The notes: generated by a model from the letters alone, not told the origin. DNA of 25,000 nt from Leptospira borgpetersenii serovar Javanica (GCF_003046425.1 NZ_QAJG01000033.1:1-25000); one strand, 5' to 3'; positions 1 through 23,300 are shown, counted from the first letter of the stretch. Made by a program: numbers and translations.

Positions 1-23
1 ACTTTAGTTTGAAAAATTCAGGC

Positions 24-48
24 GAAACGCTTTTTATAAAAACGTTTC
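24..48. repeat. Hairpin-forming inverted repeat near left edge
   Basis: GAAACG (24-29) pairs with CGTTTC (43-48) around the self-complementary TTTTTATAAAAA (31-42), leaving one bulged C. No T-run follows on either strand, so it is not a clear intrinsic terminator. Its role is unknown. Confidence 0.35.
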
Positions 49-109
49 AGCTCGCGAATGATTCGCCCAAACTTTCTTATATCGAATTCACGTTAGTATA
101 GTTTCTTTT

Positions 110-190
110 GTTTGCTTTTTTGTCTCCGTAAACTGCATTCTAAATTTGTGATGCAATAACTCCTCCGCTTCTGTCCTCAGTCCTCTGAAC
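110..190 (+). repeat. Tandem repeat copy 1 upstream of the Rpn gene
   Basis: This is an 81-base unit repeated at 219-299 with about 90% identity. Both copies share the run gtctccg.aaactgcatt, then a segment rich in tcctc and tgatgcaataactcc, and end in cctctgaa. The sequence before each copy is only loosely similar. A diverged third copy lies at about 23334-23425, so this is a dispersed repeat. Confidence 0.75.
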
Positions 191-218
191 GCGAAAAGTA
201 GTTTGTTTTTCTAATACA

Positions 219-299
219 GTTTGCTTTTCTGTCTCCGCAAACTGCATTTTAAATCCGTGATGCAATAACTCCCCCGTTTCTGTCATCAGTCCTCTGAAT
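219..299 (+). repeat. Tandem repeat copy 2 upstream of the Rpn gene
   Basis: This is the second 81-base copy, offset 109 bases from the first. It begins with an 8-bp hairpin, CAGTTTGC/GCAAACTG with a 12-base loop. In copy 3 the hairpin is retained as TGCAGTTT/AAACTGCA. It ends 38 bases before the Rpn start codon, so it occupies the likely promoter or 5' leader of that gene. Confidence 0.75.
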
Positions 300-337
300 G
301 GAATTGACCGAGCAAAACGATATCCCAAAGATAACGG

Positions 338-1252
338 ATGACCGAAGTGAACAATCCTCACGATCGACTGATCCGAGAAACCTTTCAGGACAAAAAAGAG
401 GCGGCTACTTTTTTCAAAAATACGTTACCGCCGGAAGTGGTCCAACTACTCGACTTGGAAAACTTAGAATTGACCGAATCGAGTTTTGTAAGCGAGGAAC
501 TAAAACAAGAACAAACAGATCTGTTGTTTCAAATCCCACTCCAGTCCGGAAACAAGTCGAATGTCTATTTACTTTTCGAACACAAAAGTTATTTAGAAAA
601 CACCATCTATATTCAATTATTAGGATATTTAACGGAAATCTATCGAAACCAACAAAGAAACGGAGAGCCACTTTCCGTAGTCATTCCGTTCGTGTTCTAT
701 CACGGAGAAAAGGAATGGAAATTGGGAGATCGATTTTCGGATCAGTTCGTATTAACAAAACAAGAAACGGATGTGTTTCAGGACTTTATTCCCGATTTTA
801 AAATAGACTTATTCGATTTGAAAAAGGTGGAACTGAAGAAGAAGTTGGAAAGTATCACGTTTCAAGTCACTCTGGGAGTGGTTCAAAAAATCCGGGAAGG
901 GGATTTTGAATTCGTTTCTCACCTGCCGGGGTTATTTTCCCTATTACTTGGAATCGAGGAAGAATCGAAAAGGGTTGCAATCCTGCGGAAACTGTTGTTG
1001 TATATTTATTGGGCCCGTGATTTAAAACCTACGGAACTCAAAAGAGTTTTGGCAATATCAAAATTGGAACAATACGAGGAGTTAACGATGACTACAGCGG
1101 AGAGACTCATTTCAGAAGGCATACAACAAGGTATTGAAAAGGGTAAATTGGAAGCTGCCGGTGAAATGCTAAAGAAAGGGATTGATCTAAAGACCGTTTT
1201 AGAAATCACAGGATTCTCCGAAAAAACCTTGAGAGAAAATGGAATTATCTAA
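338..1252 (+). CDS. Rpn family recombination-promoting nuclease/putative transposase (YhgA-like)
   Basis: This encodes a 304-residue protein of the Rpn/YhgA family, PD-(D/E)XK nucleases that promote RecA-independent recombination in E. coli. The N-terminal PHD motif (residues 7-9), the Asp in QTDLLF (D61), the E-x-K pair in LLFEHKS (E81 and K83) and a following Gln (Q93) match the family active site. The [13 protein letters not shown] stretch (115-127) is also typical. The C-terminus has the usual [11 protein letters not shown] low-complexity helix followed by a short TGFSEKTL helix-turn-helix-like segment. The length is normal and the frame is intact, so all visible catalytic residues are present. 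The start at 338 fits the family N-terminus, although the ribosome-binding site is weak. The gene stands alone, preceded by two tandem repeats. The family assignment is firm; its natural role in the cell is not known. Confidence 0.9.
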   Translation: MTEVNNPHDRLIRETFQDKKEAATFFKNTLPPEVVQLLDLENLELTESSFVSEELKQEQTDLLFQIPLQSGNKSNVYLLFEHKSYLENTIYIQLLGYLTEIYRNQQRNGEPLSVVIPFVFYHGEKEWKLGDRFSDQFVLTKQETDVFQDFIPDFKIDLFDLKKVELKKKLESITFQVTLGVVQKIREGDFEFVSHLPGLFSLLLGIEEESKRVAILRKLLLYIYWARDLKPTELKRVLAISKLEQYEELTMTTAERLISEGIQQGIEKGKLEAAGEMLKKGIDLKTVLEITGFSEKTLRENGII

Positions 1253-1470
1253 CGTGACATTGTCACCAGGTGTTGCCAACGATTTTGTGTAAATGAAGTT
1301 TCTCAAAGCGAATCGAAATTCACTCGATCCCCAAAAAATGATGGAAAACTGATTCATTGTTTTCCTCCAATCTTGATGGATCTGATCCATTTAGGTTGCC
1401 CTCTTTGAAGTTGTGTGTCTTGAATTTTGGGGAGTAACTACTCGGACGCGTGAAGATGGTACTAATCTCT

Positions 1471-1587
1471 ATGGATCGCAGCATAATGATCCAATTCCTT
1501 CGGAAAATTTCCGCTGCAATCGCTTTCGCAGTTGTTAACTCATGTTATTTACCGTATAAGAGAGGATTTTTCGATCTTCTAAAGTAA
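1471..1587 (+). pseudogene. Tiny lipoprotein-like ORF, possibly a remnant
   Basis: A 38-codon frame (ATG 1471, second ATG 1486, TAA 1585-1587) begins with a plausible lipoprotein signal. From the second Met it reads a basic n-region (QFLRK), then the hydrophobic ISAAIAFAVVNSC ending in a lipobox-like VNSC, then YLPYKRGFFDLLK and a stop. It could be the 5' remnant of a longer lipoprotein gene or a genuine micro-lipoprotein. The bases after the stop contain no continuing frame. No clear ribosome-binding site is visible. Confidence 0.3.
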
Positions 1588-1707
1588 GCTCATGGGTTTA
1601 TTAGGTGTTAGGTGCGGCAAACCCGGATTTTACGACGATAAAATTGAAAATTTTTTGTGAAATTCTAAATCTTACTATATAAATAGATTATTATAAACTT
1701 TGAAACG

Positions 1708-1732
1708 AATCCCGTAATAAAAGCGGGATTTT
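1708..1732. terminator. Candidate terminator hairpin downstream of the efflux cluster
   Basis: AATCCCG (1708-1714) pairs with CGGGATT (1724-1730) around a 9-base loop, with four T on the plus strand at 1729-1732. It lies between the convergent Rpn gene and the efflux cluster, about 115 bases beyond the cluster's last stop codon. The T-tract is short and favours the plus direction. No T-tract follows on the minus strand. Confidence 0.4.
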
Positions 1733-1847
1733 GAGTATTCTATTTAACGTGGGCTCGGCGTAAGTCCATGATTCATTTTTCTAAAAACAAGAAGGTGATT
1801 CAAAATCTAAAGAAAAAATGATCCAAAACGTTTTATAATTACGATTG

Positions 1848-2533
1848 TTAACCGAACCAAATTTGGATCAGAAATTTCATAGAAAACGCGTTCATAAATA
1901 ATAAACCGGGTGTGAGCCAAATTAAAATAGCTCTTCCGTTATTCTGATCATATTGTTCCGTAAAAGCGTGGTAACACAATCTCCCTTCCCAAATCCAAGC
2001 CAGTAATAGAATCGACAAACCGATCGAAAAAAACGATTTTAAGGAGTCGACGTTTCCCATGGTGTAATTGGGTGAAATTAAATCGTATCCGACTGAAATG
2101 ACAAAACTCGAAAATAAAAGAGGAAGGGAAGTTGCGAGAGTAGTAAAAAAGAGCTGTTTAAATTCGACTTTGTGTTCTCCAATGAAATAAAGAATAGGAA
2201 GTCGAATTAACGCAAGTAGGATCGGAATTAAAATCCAGATCAAAACGTAGATTGCTTTAGAAAACAAGGTAAAGATAAATCCTCGATCCTGTGCATAATT
2301 TTTTCGATTTTCTTCCACCTTAGCGGAGGCTTCCTGGGCGACCTTGATTTTTATCGGAGCAAATAATGATTCATGTAAAACTCTTGTAGACGTTAGAATG
2401 ACCGCGAGACAAAATAAAACGATAAGGAAATCCCTAATTGAGTGGTTCGATTTGGATCGGTCCGATTGTAACGGATAGGTTTTGAAATAATATTCCGGTC
2501 TAAATAAGACGTCCTTTAAATAATTCCATACGG

Positions 2534-2537
<4 letters not shown>
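1848..2537 (-). CDS. Yip1-like integral membrane protein, last gene of the efflux cluster
   Basis: This encodes a 229-residue protein with about five hydrophobic segments (roughly residues 37-56, 88-118, 127-150, 166-186 and 205-225). Its pattern is like the Yip1/YIP1-family proteins: a short cytoplasmic N-terminus containing RPEYYFKTYP, then a loop with the charged stretch EASAKVEENRKNY before TM2. Bacterial members are common, but their function is mostly unknown. Its ATG overlaps the stop codon of the upstream RND gene by four bases (ATGA), so it is almost certainly translated with the cluster. It may be an accessory factor for assembly or anchoring of the exporter; that is inference from position only. 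The family call rests on topology and weak motif similarity. Confidence 0.65.
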
Positions 2538-10265
<7,728 letters not shown>

Positions 10266-10278
10266 ATGTATTTTTGAT

Positions 10279-11843
<1,565 letters not shown>

Positions 11844-11849
11844 AATATC

Positions 11850-15510
<3,661 letters not shown>

Positions 15511-15513
15511 GGG

Positions 15514-17334
<1,821 letters not shown>

Positions 17335-17490
17335 ATGTTATCGGTGCGATATTTCAGTCAATACAAATTCAATTGTGGTGGAAATTTATTTTAGAAATCT
17401 CTATAAAATGAATTTTTCATTGAATGATCGTTCGAACGGCGATTTGGTTTTAGGATCGTTATTTTCGGATTTTATAGTACCCGTTTCCCA

Positions 17491-17520
17491 TAGCTTTGTC
17501 CTAAAATCTTAGAATTGCGG
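17491..17520. mobile_element. Degenerate MITE-like end (copy E fragment)
   Basis: TA-GCTTTGTCCTAAAATC at 17491-17508 resembles the family end TA-AGAACCTGTCCCAAAACC, with several substitutions. The other end could not be placed with confidence. It may reach the start of copy B at 17652. Confidence 0.35.
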
Positions 17521-17651
17521 GAATAACTGCTAGCGGGTAACGCTATTTAAAAATCTATAGTCCCCCAAAAAGACGGTTTCTGTGGGGTTCCTACGTTTTA
17601 CTACTGGTGACTTAGAGATCATGATTTTTTAAGACTTGTTGGATAGATTCT

Positions 17652-17812
17652 TAGAACCGTCCCAAAACTTAGATAGAAATATAATTGTGAATTTTTCATA
17701 AAATTCAGGGATTCCCATAGATCGTATCCTTTTGGTGTTTATCGACTTTTGAACGGACCAATGTTTGTCAAACTCCCTTTCCTAGGTTCTGGGGTGTTGA
17801 GACAAGTTCTGA
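17652..17812. mobile_element. MITE-like element copy B
   Basis: The left end is TA-GAACCGTCCCAAAACTTAG. The right end read backwards is AGAACTTGTCTCAACACC, flanked by TC instead of TA, so one edge has decayed. The interior aligns with copy D across gattcccata...ttttgaacgg and the final 30 bases. It carries no coding capacity. Confidence 0.6.
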
Positions 17813-17816
17813 GTTT

Positions 17817-17877
17817 CTTCTGTTGGTTTTCTTGTTTTGTGGTTCATGCTTGTTTCAAGCCCAGAGGGCGCCATTTT
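17817..17877 (+). repeat. Dispersed repeat segment R1, copy 1
   Basis: This segment runs from cttctgttgg through catgcttg and ttcaagcccagagggcgcc. It matches 23453-23526 apart from a short insertion in that copy. Here it directly follows MITE copy B; at 23 kb it directly precedes MITE copy D. Confidence 0.6.
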
Positions 17878-17882
17878 TGTCT

Positions 17883-17963
17883 TATAAGCTATCTCAAAAA
17901 TATTTTATTTTTCCTTAAAACGCCGATTCCAATCGTTCTAAGATATTTTTGAGATAGCTTATA
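17883..17963. mobile_element. 81-base palindromic element
   Basis: Arms of 25 bases (17883-17907 and 17939-17963) are reverse complements with one mismatch, including a perfect 20-base core at 17884-17903 and 17943-17962. The spacer is 31 bases. The termini read TATAAGCTATC and GATAGCTTATA. There is no T-tract. It looks like a solo inverted-repeat element (a MITE) or the fused ends of an insertion sequence, rather than a terminator. Confidence 0.6.
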
Positions 17964-18049
17964 GTATTATTCACAAACACCTGAGAACATTTAGAGACTG
18001 TACTAATATAACGTGAGTTCGGTGTGATATTGAATGTTACGGGAAGCGA

Positions 18050-18071
18050 GCTGTCTGAGACGGGCGTTCTA
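18050..18071. mobile_element. MITE-like end (copy F fragment)
   Basis: GTCTGAGACGGGCGTTC-TA resembles the right end of copy D (TTTTGAGACGGGCTCT-TA). No partner left end is clear upstream, so this is probably a remnant. It lies 18 bases beyond the stop codon of the HTH gene. Confidence 0.4.
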
Positions 18072-18089
18072 AAATAAAGGAAAGAACTT

Positions 18090-18488
<399 letters not shown>

Positions 18489-18523
18489 AACATGTCCTAG
18501 AATAATACTTTTTTGTTGACATC

Positions 18524-18540
18524 GGTATTAAAATAATACC
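18524..18540. promoter_or_regulatory. Operator-like palindrome upstream of the HTH gene
   Basis: GGTATTA-AAA-TAATACC is a perfect 7+3+7 inverted repeat. A related half-site, AATAATAC, lies at 18501-18508, and GGTATAAC lies at 18598-18605. On the plus strand a TTGACA at 18516-18521 overlaps it, with CAATAT 18 bases downstream. Binding here could therefore affect divergent transcription. It is a likely target of the adjacent repressor-like protein. Confidence 0.5.
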
Positions 18541-18935
18541 AATATGTCTTTAGAGACCTATTAGTAGCACAACTTTCAAAAAATCAATTCAAATGTCGGT
18601 ATAACAATTATTGATGGGTCATAATTTGTAAAAAGAAATATAGTGGCGTCTTTTGCCTCGTTTTAGGTTATGGAAAAAAGATTGATGAATAAAGAAATGT
18701 TTTTGTCGCCAAAGAATAGGATTTTGGTGGAAAAGTCCTTATTTTTTTGATCTTTTTTTCTTCAAAAGATGATTTTCCTTCTTAAAAAAATTTTTCCCAT
18801 GTGAATTCAGATTTAGTTTTATATCAAATTGAAAAGAAAACAAGGGGTAACTCAAAGTTCCCACCGGTCTCGAAAAAATCGAACTACGAAATAGAAGCGA
18901 ATAGAAACAATTAAATTTTAACGAAGATTAGTATT
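18541..18935. other. AT-rich intergenic region before the 7TM gene
   Basis: These 395 bases contain no supported gene. They are rich in A and T homopolymer runs. They must contain the promoter of the plus-strand 7TM gene, but I cannot pick -35/-10 hexamers with confidence. The weak ribosome-binding site is GAAG, nine bases before ATG 18936. Confidence 0.5.
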
Positions 18936-19841
18936 ATGAACCTTAACCATTTTATCCCAATTTTAACAGGATTGCTCCATTTATCCTTCGGAATCTATGT
19001 CTTTAGCTTAAAACCAAGACAAAAATTACAGACTTTATTTCTGCTTTTGAATCTATGTATCGCACTCTGGCTGTGCATTCAAGGTCTTAGGGGGTTGTTC
19101 CCTCTCGAATATCGTAATTTAGGTTTGAACATAACCTTTCTTCCAATGTCCGTTGGAACATTTATTTCATATCTTATTTGTAAAAAAATGGAGAACGTAG
19201 GGCAGAAAATTCCGGTTTATACATCAATTTTAGGTATTATAGGATTTTCCTATTTTACCTGGGCTTGTTTCAGCGAAAGAATGGTGGTTTTAGAAAATCC
19301 TGATACGTTTACTTTTAACTTCAGTTTGAATTATCATTTGATTATTTATTTTTCTATTTTTTGGGTTTTATTATCAGGTTGGATCATTTTTAAAAAAATG
19401 CTGCTCAAAAGAGGAAATGATAGAGTAAGACTCTTTTTTATTCTACTTGGTTCCACAATCGGATTATCGATCACTCTAACATTCATTTACTTTCTCCCAT
19501 TTTTAGGAGTTTACAAAGCATATTTGTCATCTTTGGGTCTTTCCGTTTGTTCGGTCTGCTGGGCGGTGGCAATTCTGCACTACGACGCTTTTGAAATCAA
19601 AGCCGGGCTGATCCAGGGACAGAAAACTTCTTTTATCAATCGGGTTGCTTCTAAGCCTTTTTTAAAACTTATGGGGAAGTTGGATCCGATGAGATTCGTT
19701 CAAAAAAGTTCGAAGGCAAAAGAGGAAATCACGAGACAAATTCTCATTCAAGACTTTCATCTTGCCGAAAATACCGGTGAAATATCGGTTGATGAAAGGG
19801 CCAAAATTCTTTCGAGAAGATTCGGAAAGTATTTTAAATAG
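18936..19841 (+). CDS. 7TM sensor-like membrane protein (histidine-kinase N-terminal 7TM type)
   Basis: This is a 301-residue protein with seven hydrophobic helices at about residues 5-25, 32-52, 66-84, 92-112, 130-150, 163-187 and 190-212. The arrangement and the end of TM7 ([17 protein letters not shown]) resemble the 7TM sensory module found at the N-terminus of some bacterial histidine kinases and diguanylate cyclases. Here no kinase or GGDEF domain follows. The cytoplasmic tail is about 88 residues, basic, and ends [16 protein letters not shown]. It may signal through a partner protein, or it may be a remnant of a longer sensor. The frame is intact. A MITE-like element begins nine bases after the stop, so any downstream domain could have been lost there. 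The 7TM call is by topology. Confidence 0.7.
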   Translation: MNLNHFIPILTGLLHLSFGIYVFSLKPRQKLQTLFLLLNLCIALWLCIQGLRGLFPLEYRNLGLNITFLPMSVGTFISYLICKKMENVGQKIPVYTSILGIIGFSYFTWACFSERMVVLENPDTFTFNFSLNYHLIIYFSIFWVLLSGWIIFKKMLLKRGNDRVRLFFILLGSTIGLSITLTFIYFLPFLGVYKAYLSSLGLSVCSVCWAVAILHYDAFEIKAGLIQGQKTSFINRVASKPFLKLMGKLDPMRFVQKSSKAKEEITRQILIQDFHLAENTGEISVDERAKILSRRFGKYFK

Positions 19842-19850
19842 TTTTATTCT

Positions 19851-20096
19851 TATGAGCCTGTCCTAAAGCCTGAAAAGAGATTCACTCCAATCAATTTCAT
19901 AAGTTCTTAATAGAACGTAGGAATTCCTGCAAATTGGGTGATCTATGGGCTTTCTAACAGACTTTATCGTTGAAACACTCTCGTAAGTAGTTTCTGGATT
20001 TTTGTTAAACTCAAGCCGTCTCACTCCCTGAACTCAGCGCAGAGCTTTCCTATGGGTCGCTCTGCCTGTCGTTCGACAGGTTTTGGACGAATTTTA
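19851..20096. mobile_element. MITE-like element copy C
   Basis: This is 246 bases long. The left end is TA-TGAGCCTGTCCTAAAGCC. The right end read backwards is TA-AAATTCGTCCAAAACC. The interior matches copy D over atgggctttctaacagactt and matches copy A near the right end (gtctcactcc...gggtcgctctg). It starts nine bases after the 7TM stop codon. Confidence 0.6.
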
Positions 20097-20290
20097 TGTA
20101 GAATTCAAAAATTTTGCATTTGAGATAATATATGTTGACATTTATCACAATAGCGGGAATCCTGTCGTATGTGCGACTTTGTTCGAGCCTGTATCAGAAT
20201 TAACTTTTTGTAATGGAATCAGAACTTGTTCCGGATAAACGAACTCGATTTGAGTTTATACAACCAATTCCCGGATACTAAAAGTCGTCG
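20097..20290. other. Intergenic stretch before the small basic protein
   Basis: TTGACA at 20135-20140 is a candidate -35, but the sequence 17 bases later (aatcct) is a poor -10. No other feature is recognised. Confidence 0.3.
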
Positions 20291-20317
20291 ATGTCACTCG
20301 CACAAACGGAGGCGGCT

Positions 20318-20632
<315 letters not shown>

Positions 20633-21050
20633 TTGATCCATCGGTTTTAGATTTTATGTTGTTTTTAAAATTTATTCCAAAACGATTTCGGATTCTCTAA
20701 CTCTTAGAATTTTTGATAGAACCGACTGTATGATTCTAAGAAATCATTTTGCATTTACTAACGATTATACTGCTTCATGAATTCGTTTTCGAGATAATTA
20801 TTTGCCATTCGGACGCATAAAAAATATTTATGCCGAATTTGTTTCAAATATACATATCTTTGGTAAAATTGATCATTAACTTCTGGTATTATTTTCATAT
20901 GCCGAGTAGTAAATTCTACTCAACTAAAAAAATTGAATTTTTGAAATCACATTAAAGTTTTAAGACCCACAACTACGTCCACCAATTCGGGAAGATCCAA
21001 AATGTTATCGACATAGTTCATGATTTATGAATATGTGAAGCGTTAAAGTT
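20633..21050. other. Intergenic region with weak hairpins
   Basis: No gene is supported in these 418 bases. Two hairpins are visible: GCATAA/TTATGC at 20815-20832 and GAGTAG/CTACTC at 20904-20921, neither with a T-tract on a useful side. TGGTATTATTTT at about 20884-20895 repeats 12 bases of the HTH operator region, perhaps by chance. The sequence is AT-rich, as expected for the promoter of the WGR gene. Confidence 0.4.
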
Positions 21051-22817
21051 ATGAAACATTACCTTACTTACAAAGACGACAAGTCTGACAAATTCTGGAA
21101 TATTGAAGTATCTGGGAAGTCCTTTACCGTGACCTATGGCAAAACAGGAACAGCCGGAAATCCTCAAACCAAAACTTTCAATACAGAAGAGAAATGTTTG
21201 AAAGAAGCTGAGAAATTACTGAATGAAAAGTTAAAAAAAGGGTATGTTGAGAGTACAACCACTGATAGAAAAAACGAAAGCAAAAACAGTAATTCTGGTT
21301 ATTTCAACGAGTGGGAAGCGATTGTGAACGCTAAAGACCTACACAAGGCTTTGATTAATCATTTTTCTTACTTAGCTGACAGCTCCGGTTTTGAAAAAAT
21401 CCCGGAAATATTTTTTAAAGAAGCAAAAAGCGCTTTATGTAACAAGGAACAACTTACTATAAAATTCAAATCGGGAGAGATATTAAAAGCATATCCCCCG
21501 GAAGCAAAAATTCCGGCTAAATATCCAGAAAGCTATAGAAAACTTTTATCAACGCACAGGTTATTGGAATTGGAGAAAGCACAACTCAAATTGGGCGAAC
21601 ACGGACAATTTGAGGAGGACTGGCTGGAAGAGATTGATTCAGAATTATTGGAAATAACAAACGCTAAAAATGTAATTTGCCCCTTATGGGATTATAGCGA
21701 CTGCTGGTTGTATCATCCTAAAATGAAAAACCCGTTGGGCGAGCCCAGTATTCATTTCTTAAACCACGAAGGAGGGGACATTGAGGATGCAATTCAATAT
21801 AACGCGGGTGCACTCTTTTTAAAACGTTGCTGCGAGAGTATGAAAATAAAATTCACTGTTACAGAACTAAAGAAGTCTGAATCCTCTAATGAGAAAATAT
21901 CCGTAAAATGGGAAAATGAAAAATCTCTGAAACTTGACATACTGGCAGCGACGCCTATTGAAGGAACAGTCTCCACTTTGATTTTTTATGAGCGAGACGG
22001 TAAAGCCTGTTTAAGTACTGTTGATTTGAAAACTGGCTCTTTACTCAAGACAACCCATCTTAAAGGTTTCAAGTTCGAGCGCTTTACAAAGTATTATCTA
22101 CAAGGCTTTGAGACATCAGTTTACCTTACTGATGATAGTAAGGCATCCACACATCAGTATTTGATCAACATAACTGAAAATCTTGAGGTAGAAAAACTTC
22201 CACCGGCCAAGAGGAGATATTTTTATGGTAACTACGTCATTGAACAGACAGAAAGTGATTCAATGGAAAGAAATCTTCAAACTGGAAAAAACCGGCCAGC
22301 GCCTAAATTCATCGTATATGGTAATGGTCAAAATTTTATCAGTGCCTTTTTTGATGAAGTAATTTTATACGATAGTGATTTTAAACAACTCGTTAAGATT
22401 AAACACAAAGACATTGATTATGGACGTTTTGCAAATTATTTGTCCGATGAAAAATTAATGATCAGCATTGCTAACATAGGTTACGGTGATTGCACGATTA
22501 CAGTAGCTGATTGTTCTCAGAAAAAACCTAATCTTCAGAAATTGAAAGCGTCCATCGATGTATCGGAGGATAGTAAATACCTTACGATAGGAAATCAAAT
22601 ATGGCAAATATGCATGTTAACAAAAAACGAAAAAATAAGTCTGATGCAGTTAACTGTTGACAAACAAGAATCAAAAATACGTTTTTATTCTCTTGAAAAT
22701 TACGCCAAAAAGGAAGAAACCAACAGTCTTGATGAAATGGCATGCTTTCAAATAGTCGATGATCGACTTTATGTAATTATGAAGGATGGAACGATAAAGA
22801 ATTATTTAATAAGGTAG
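21051..22817 (+). CDS. WGR-domain protein with a SUKH-like middle and a propeller-like C-terminal half
   Basis: This encodes a 588-residue protein. Residues 1-66 are a WGR domain (KFWNIEV...TVTYGKTGTAG...KTFNTEEKCLKEAEKLLNEKLKKGY). The signature Trp-Gly-Arg is changed to Tyr29-Gly30-Lys31, which is common outside PARPs. Residues about 88-265 contain PAKYPESYRKLLSTH, and then PLWDYSDCWLYHP, PSIHFLNHEGGDIEDA. This suggests a SMI1/KNR4 (SUKH)-like fold, but only by pattern. Residues about 280-588 are beta-rich, with repeated aromatic-aspartate strands (YLTDDSK, ILYDSDFKQLVKI, YVIMKDGTIKNYLI), consistent with a beta-propeller. WGR domains bind nucleic acid or mediate partner contact in other proteins. 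SUKH proteins often act in toxin immunity. No toxin gene is adjacent. The ribosome-binding site is weak. Confidence 0.75.
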   Translation: MKHYLTYKDDKSDKFWNIEVSGKSFTVTYGKTGTAGNPQTKTFNTEEKCLKEAEKLLNEKLKKGYVESTTTDRKNESKNSNSGYFNEWEAIVNAKDLHKALINHFSYLADSSGFEKIPEIFFKEAKSALCNKEQLTIKFKSGEILKAYPPEAKIPAKYPESYRKLLSTHRLLELEKAQLKLGEHGQFEEDWLEEIDSELLEITNAKNVICPLWDYSDCWLYHPKMKNPLGEPSIHFLNHEGGDIEDAIQYNAGALFLKRCCESMKIKFTVTELKKSESSNEKISVKWENEKSLKLDILAATPIEGTVSTLIFYERDGKACLSTVDLKTGSLLKTTHLKGFKFERFTKYYLQGFETSVYLTDDSKASTHQYLINITENLEVEKLPPAKRRYFYGNYVIEQTESDSMERNLQTGKNRPAPKFIVYGNGQNFISAFFDEVILYDSDFKQLVKIKHKDIDYGRFANYLSDEKLMISIANIGYGDCTITVADCSQKKPNLQKLKASIDVSEDSKYLTIGNQIWQICMLTKNEKISLMQLTVDKQESKIRFYSLENYAKKEETNSLDEMACFQIVDDRLYVIMKDGTIKNYLIR

Positions 22818-23071
22818 ACTGGATCAACCAAACCAGTGGTCTATTTGTGGGTAATCATTTTTACAGGATGAGTAATAGAATATATTTTTGCATAACCTCG
22901 CTAAATTTGCGGGTTAAGGTTCCAATTGTATAACTCGTCGGCAATAACCCAATATCCGTATAACTTGATTTGAAAGTATTATCTTTCCTAGTTCAGATTC
23001 AAAGAATAGATTTTGAGGAACTTCTATTGATAATAAAATTGCAATAATACCGGTTAGTAAATACCCAATAG

Positions 23072-23168
23072 AGTTGTTGAAAAATTCCATAGTTCAGTTT
23101 TACAAAATTGTTTCAATCGGTCGTTTTTATGAAACAGAAACGGATAGAGAATTAATTTTTCAACAACT
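23072..23168. mobile_element. 97-base palindromic element with 15-base perfect arms
   Basis: AGTTGTTGAAAAATT (23072-23086) is the exact reverse complement of AATTTTTCAACAACT (23154-23168). The 67-base interior is AT-rich and non-coding. The form matches a small inverted-repeat element and is unrelated in sequence to the 81-base element at 17883. Confidence 0.55.
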
Positions 23169-23219
23169 ATAATAAATTCATATCTGTTAAGTTTATCTAA
23201 TGTTTTTTCCATAAAGTTT

Positions 23220-23300
23220 TAGAGCCCGTTTCAAAGAAGCTATTACAATCTTAAGCGACAGGGAAAAACCGCCAATACAAACGTAATCTGTGGGAATTCC
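23220..23300. mobile_element. MITE-like fragment copy G, opposite orientation
   Basis: TA-GAGCCCGTTTCAAAG at 23220-23236 matches the reverse complement of copy D's right end. Further in, gtgggaattcccgta is similar to the reversed interior of D. The far end cannot be fixed. Confidence 0.4.

Larger units (their letters stand above)
1253..1847. other. Gene-poor region between the Rpn gene and the efflux cluster
   Basis: No long ORF is convincing here. The stretch holds a short palindrome just after the Rpn stop (GTGACA-T-TGTCAC, 1254-1266), a 38-codon lipoprotein-like ORF (1471-1587) and a 7-bp hairpin (1708-1730). It also holds a 19-base motif at 1745-1763 that recurs at 18009-18027 with only transition differences. 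The rest is AT-rich with many stops in all frames. Confidence 0.6.
17335..18089. other. Repeat island upstream of the efflux cluster
   Basis: No gene is convincing in these 755 bases. Its content from left to right is: a presumed promoter region for the efflux cluster (17335-17420) with a TTGACT on the minus strand at 17356-17361 but no good -10; a degenerate element end (17491); MITE copy B (17652-17812); a shared repeat segment (17817-17877); an 81-base palindromic element (17883-17963); and another element end (about 18050-18071). Confidence 0.6.

Noticed and set aside
110..299. CRISPR array
   Set aside because: Only two 81-base units with diverged sequence are present, with no short unique spacers and no cas genes.
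17749..17952. 67-codon plus-strand frame in the repeat island
   Set aside because: It runs through MITE copy B, segment R1 and the palindromic element, so it is repeat sequence and not a gene.
20135..20163. Promoter for the small basic protein based on TTGACA
   Set aside because: The hexamer is perfect, but no acceptable -10 occurs at 16 to 18 bases spacing.
20904..20921. GAGTAG/CTACTC hairpin as a terminator of the small basic protein gene
   Set aside because: There is no T-tract after the stem on the plus strand, and it lies about 270 bases beyond the stop codon.
22890..22975. Several TATAAC / GTTA-like motifs resembling integron attC core sites
   Set aside because: The motifs do not form the paired inner and outer cores of an attC hairpin, and no integrase or cassette frame is nearby.
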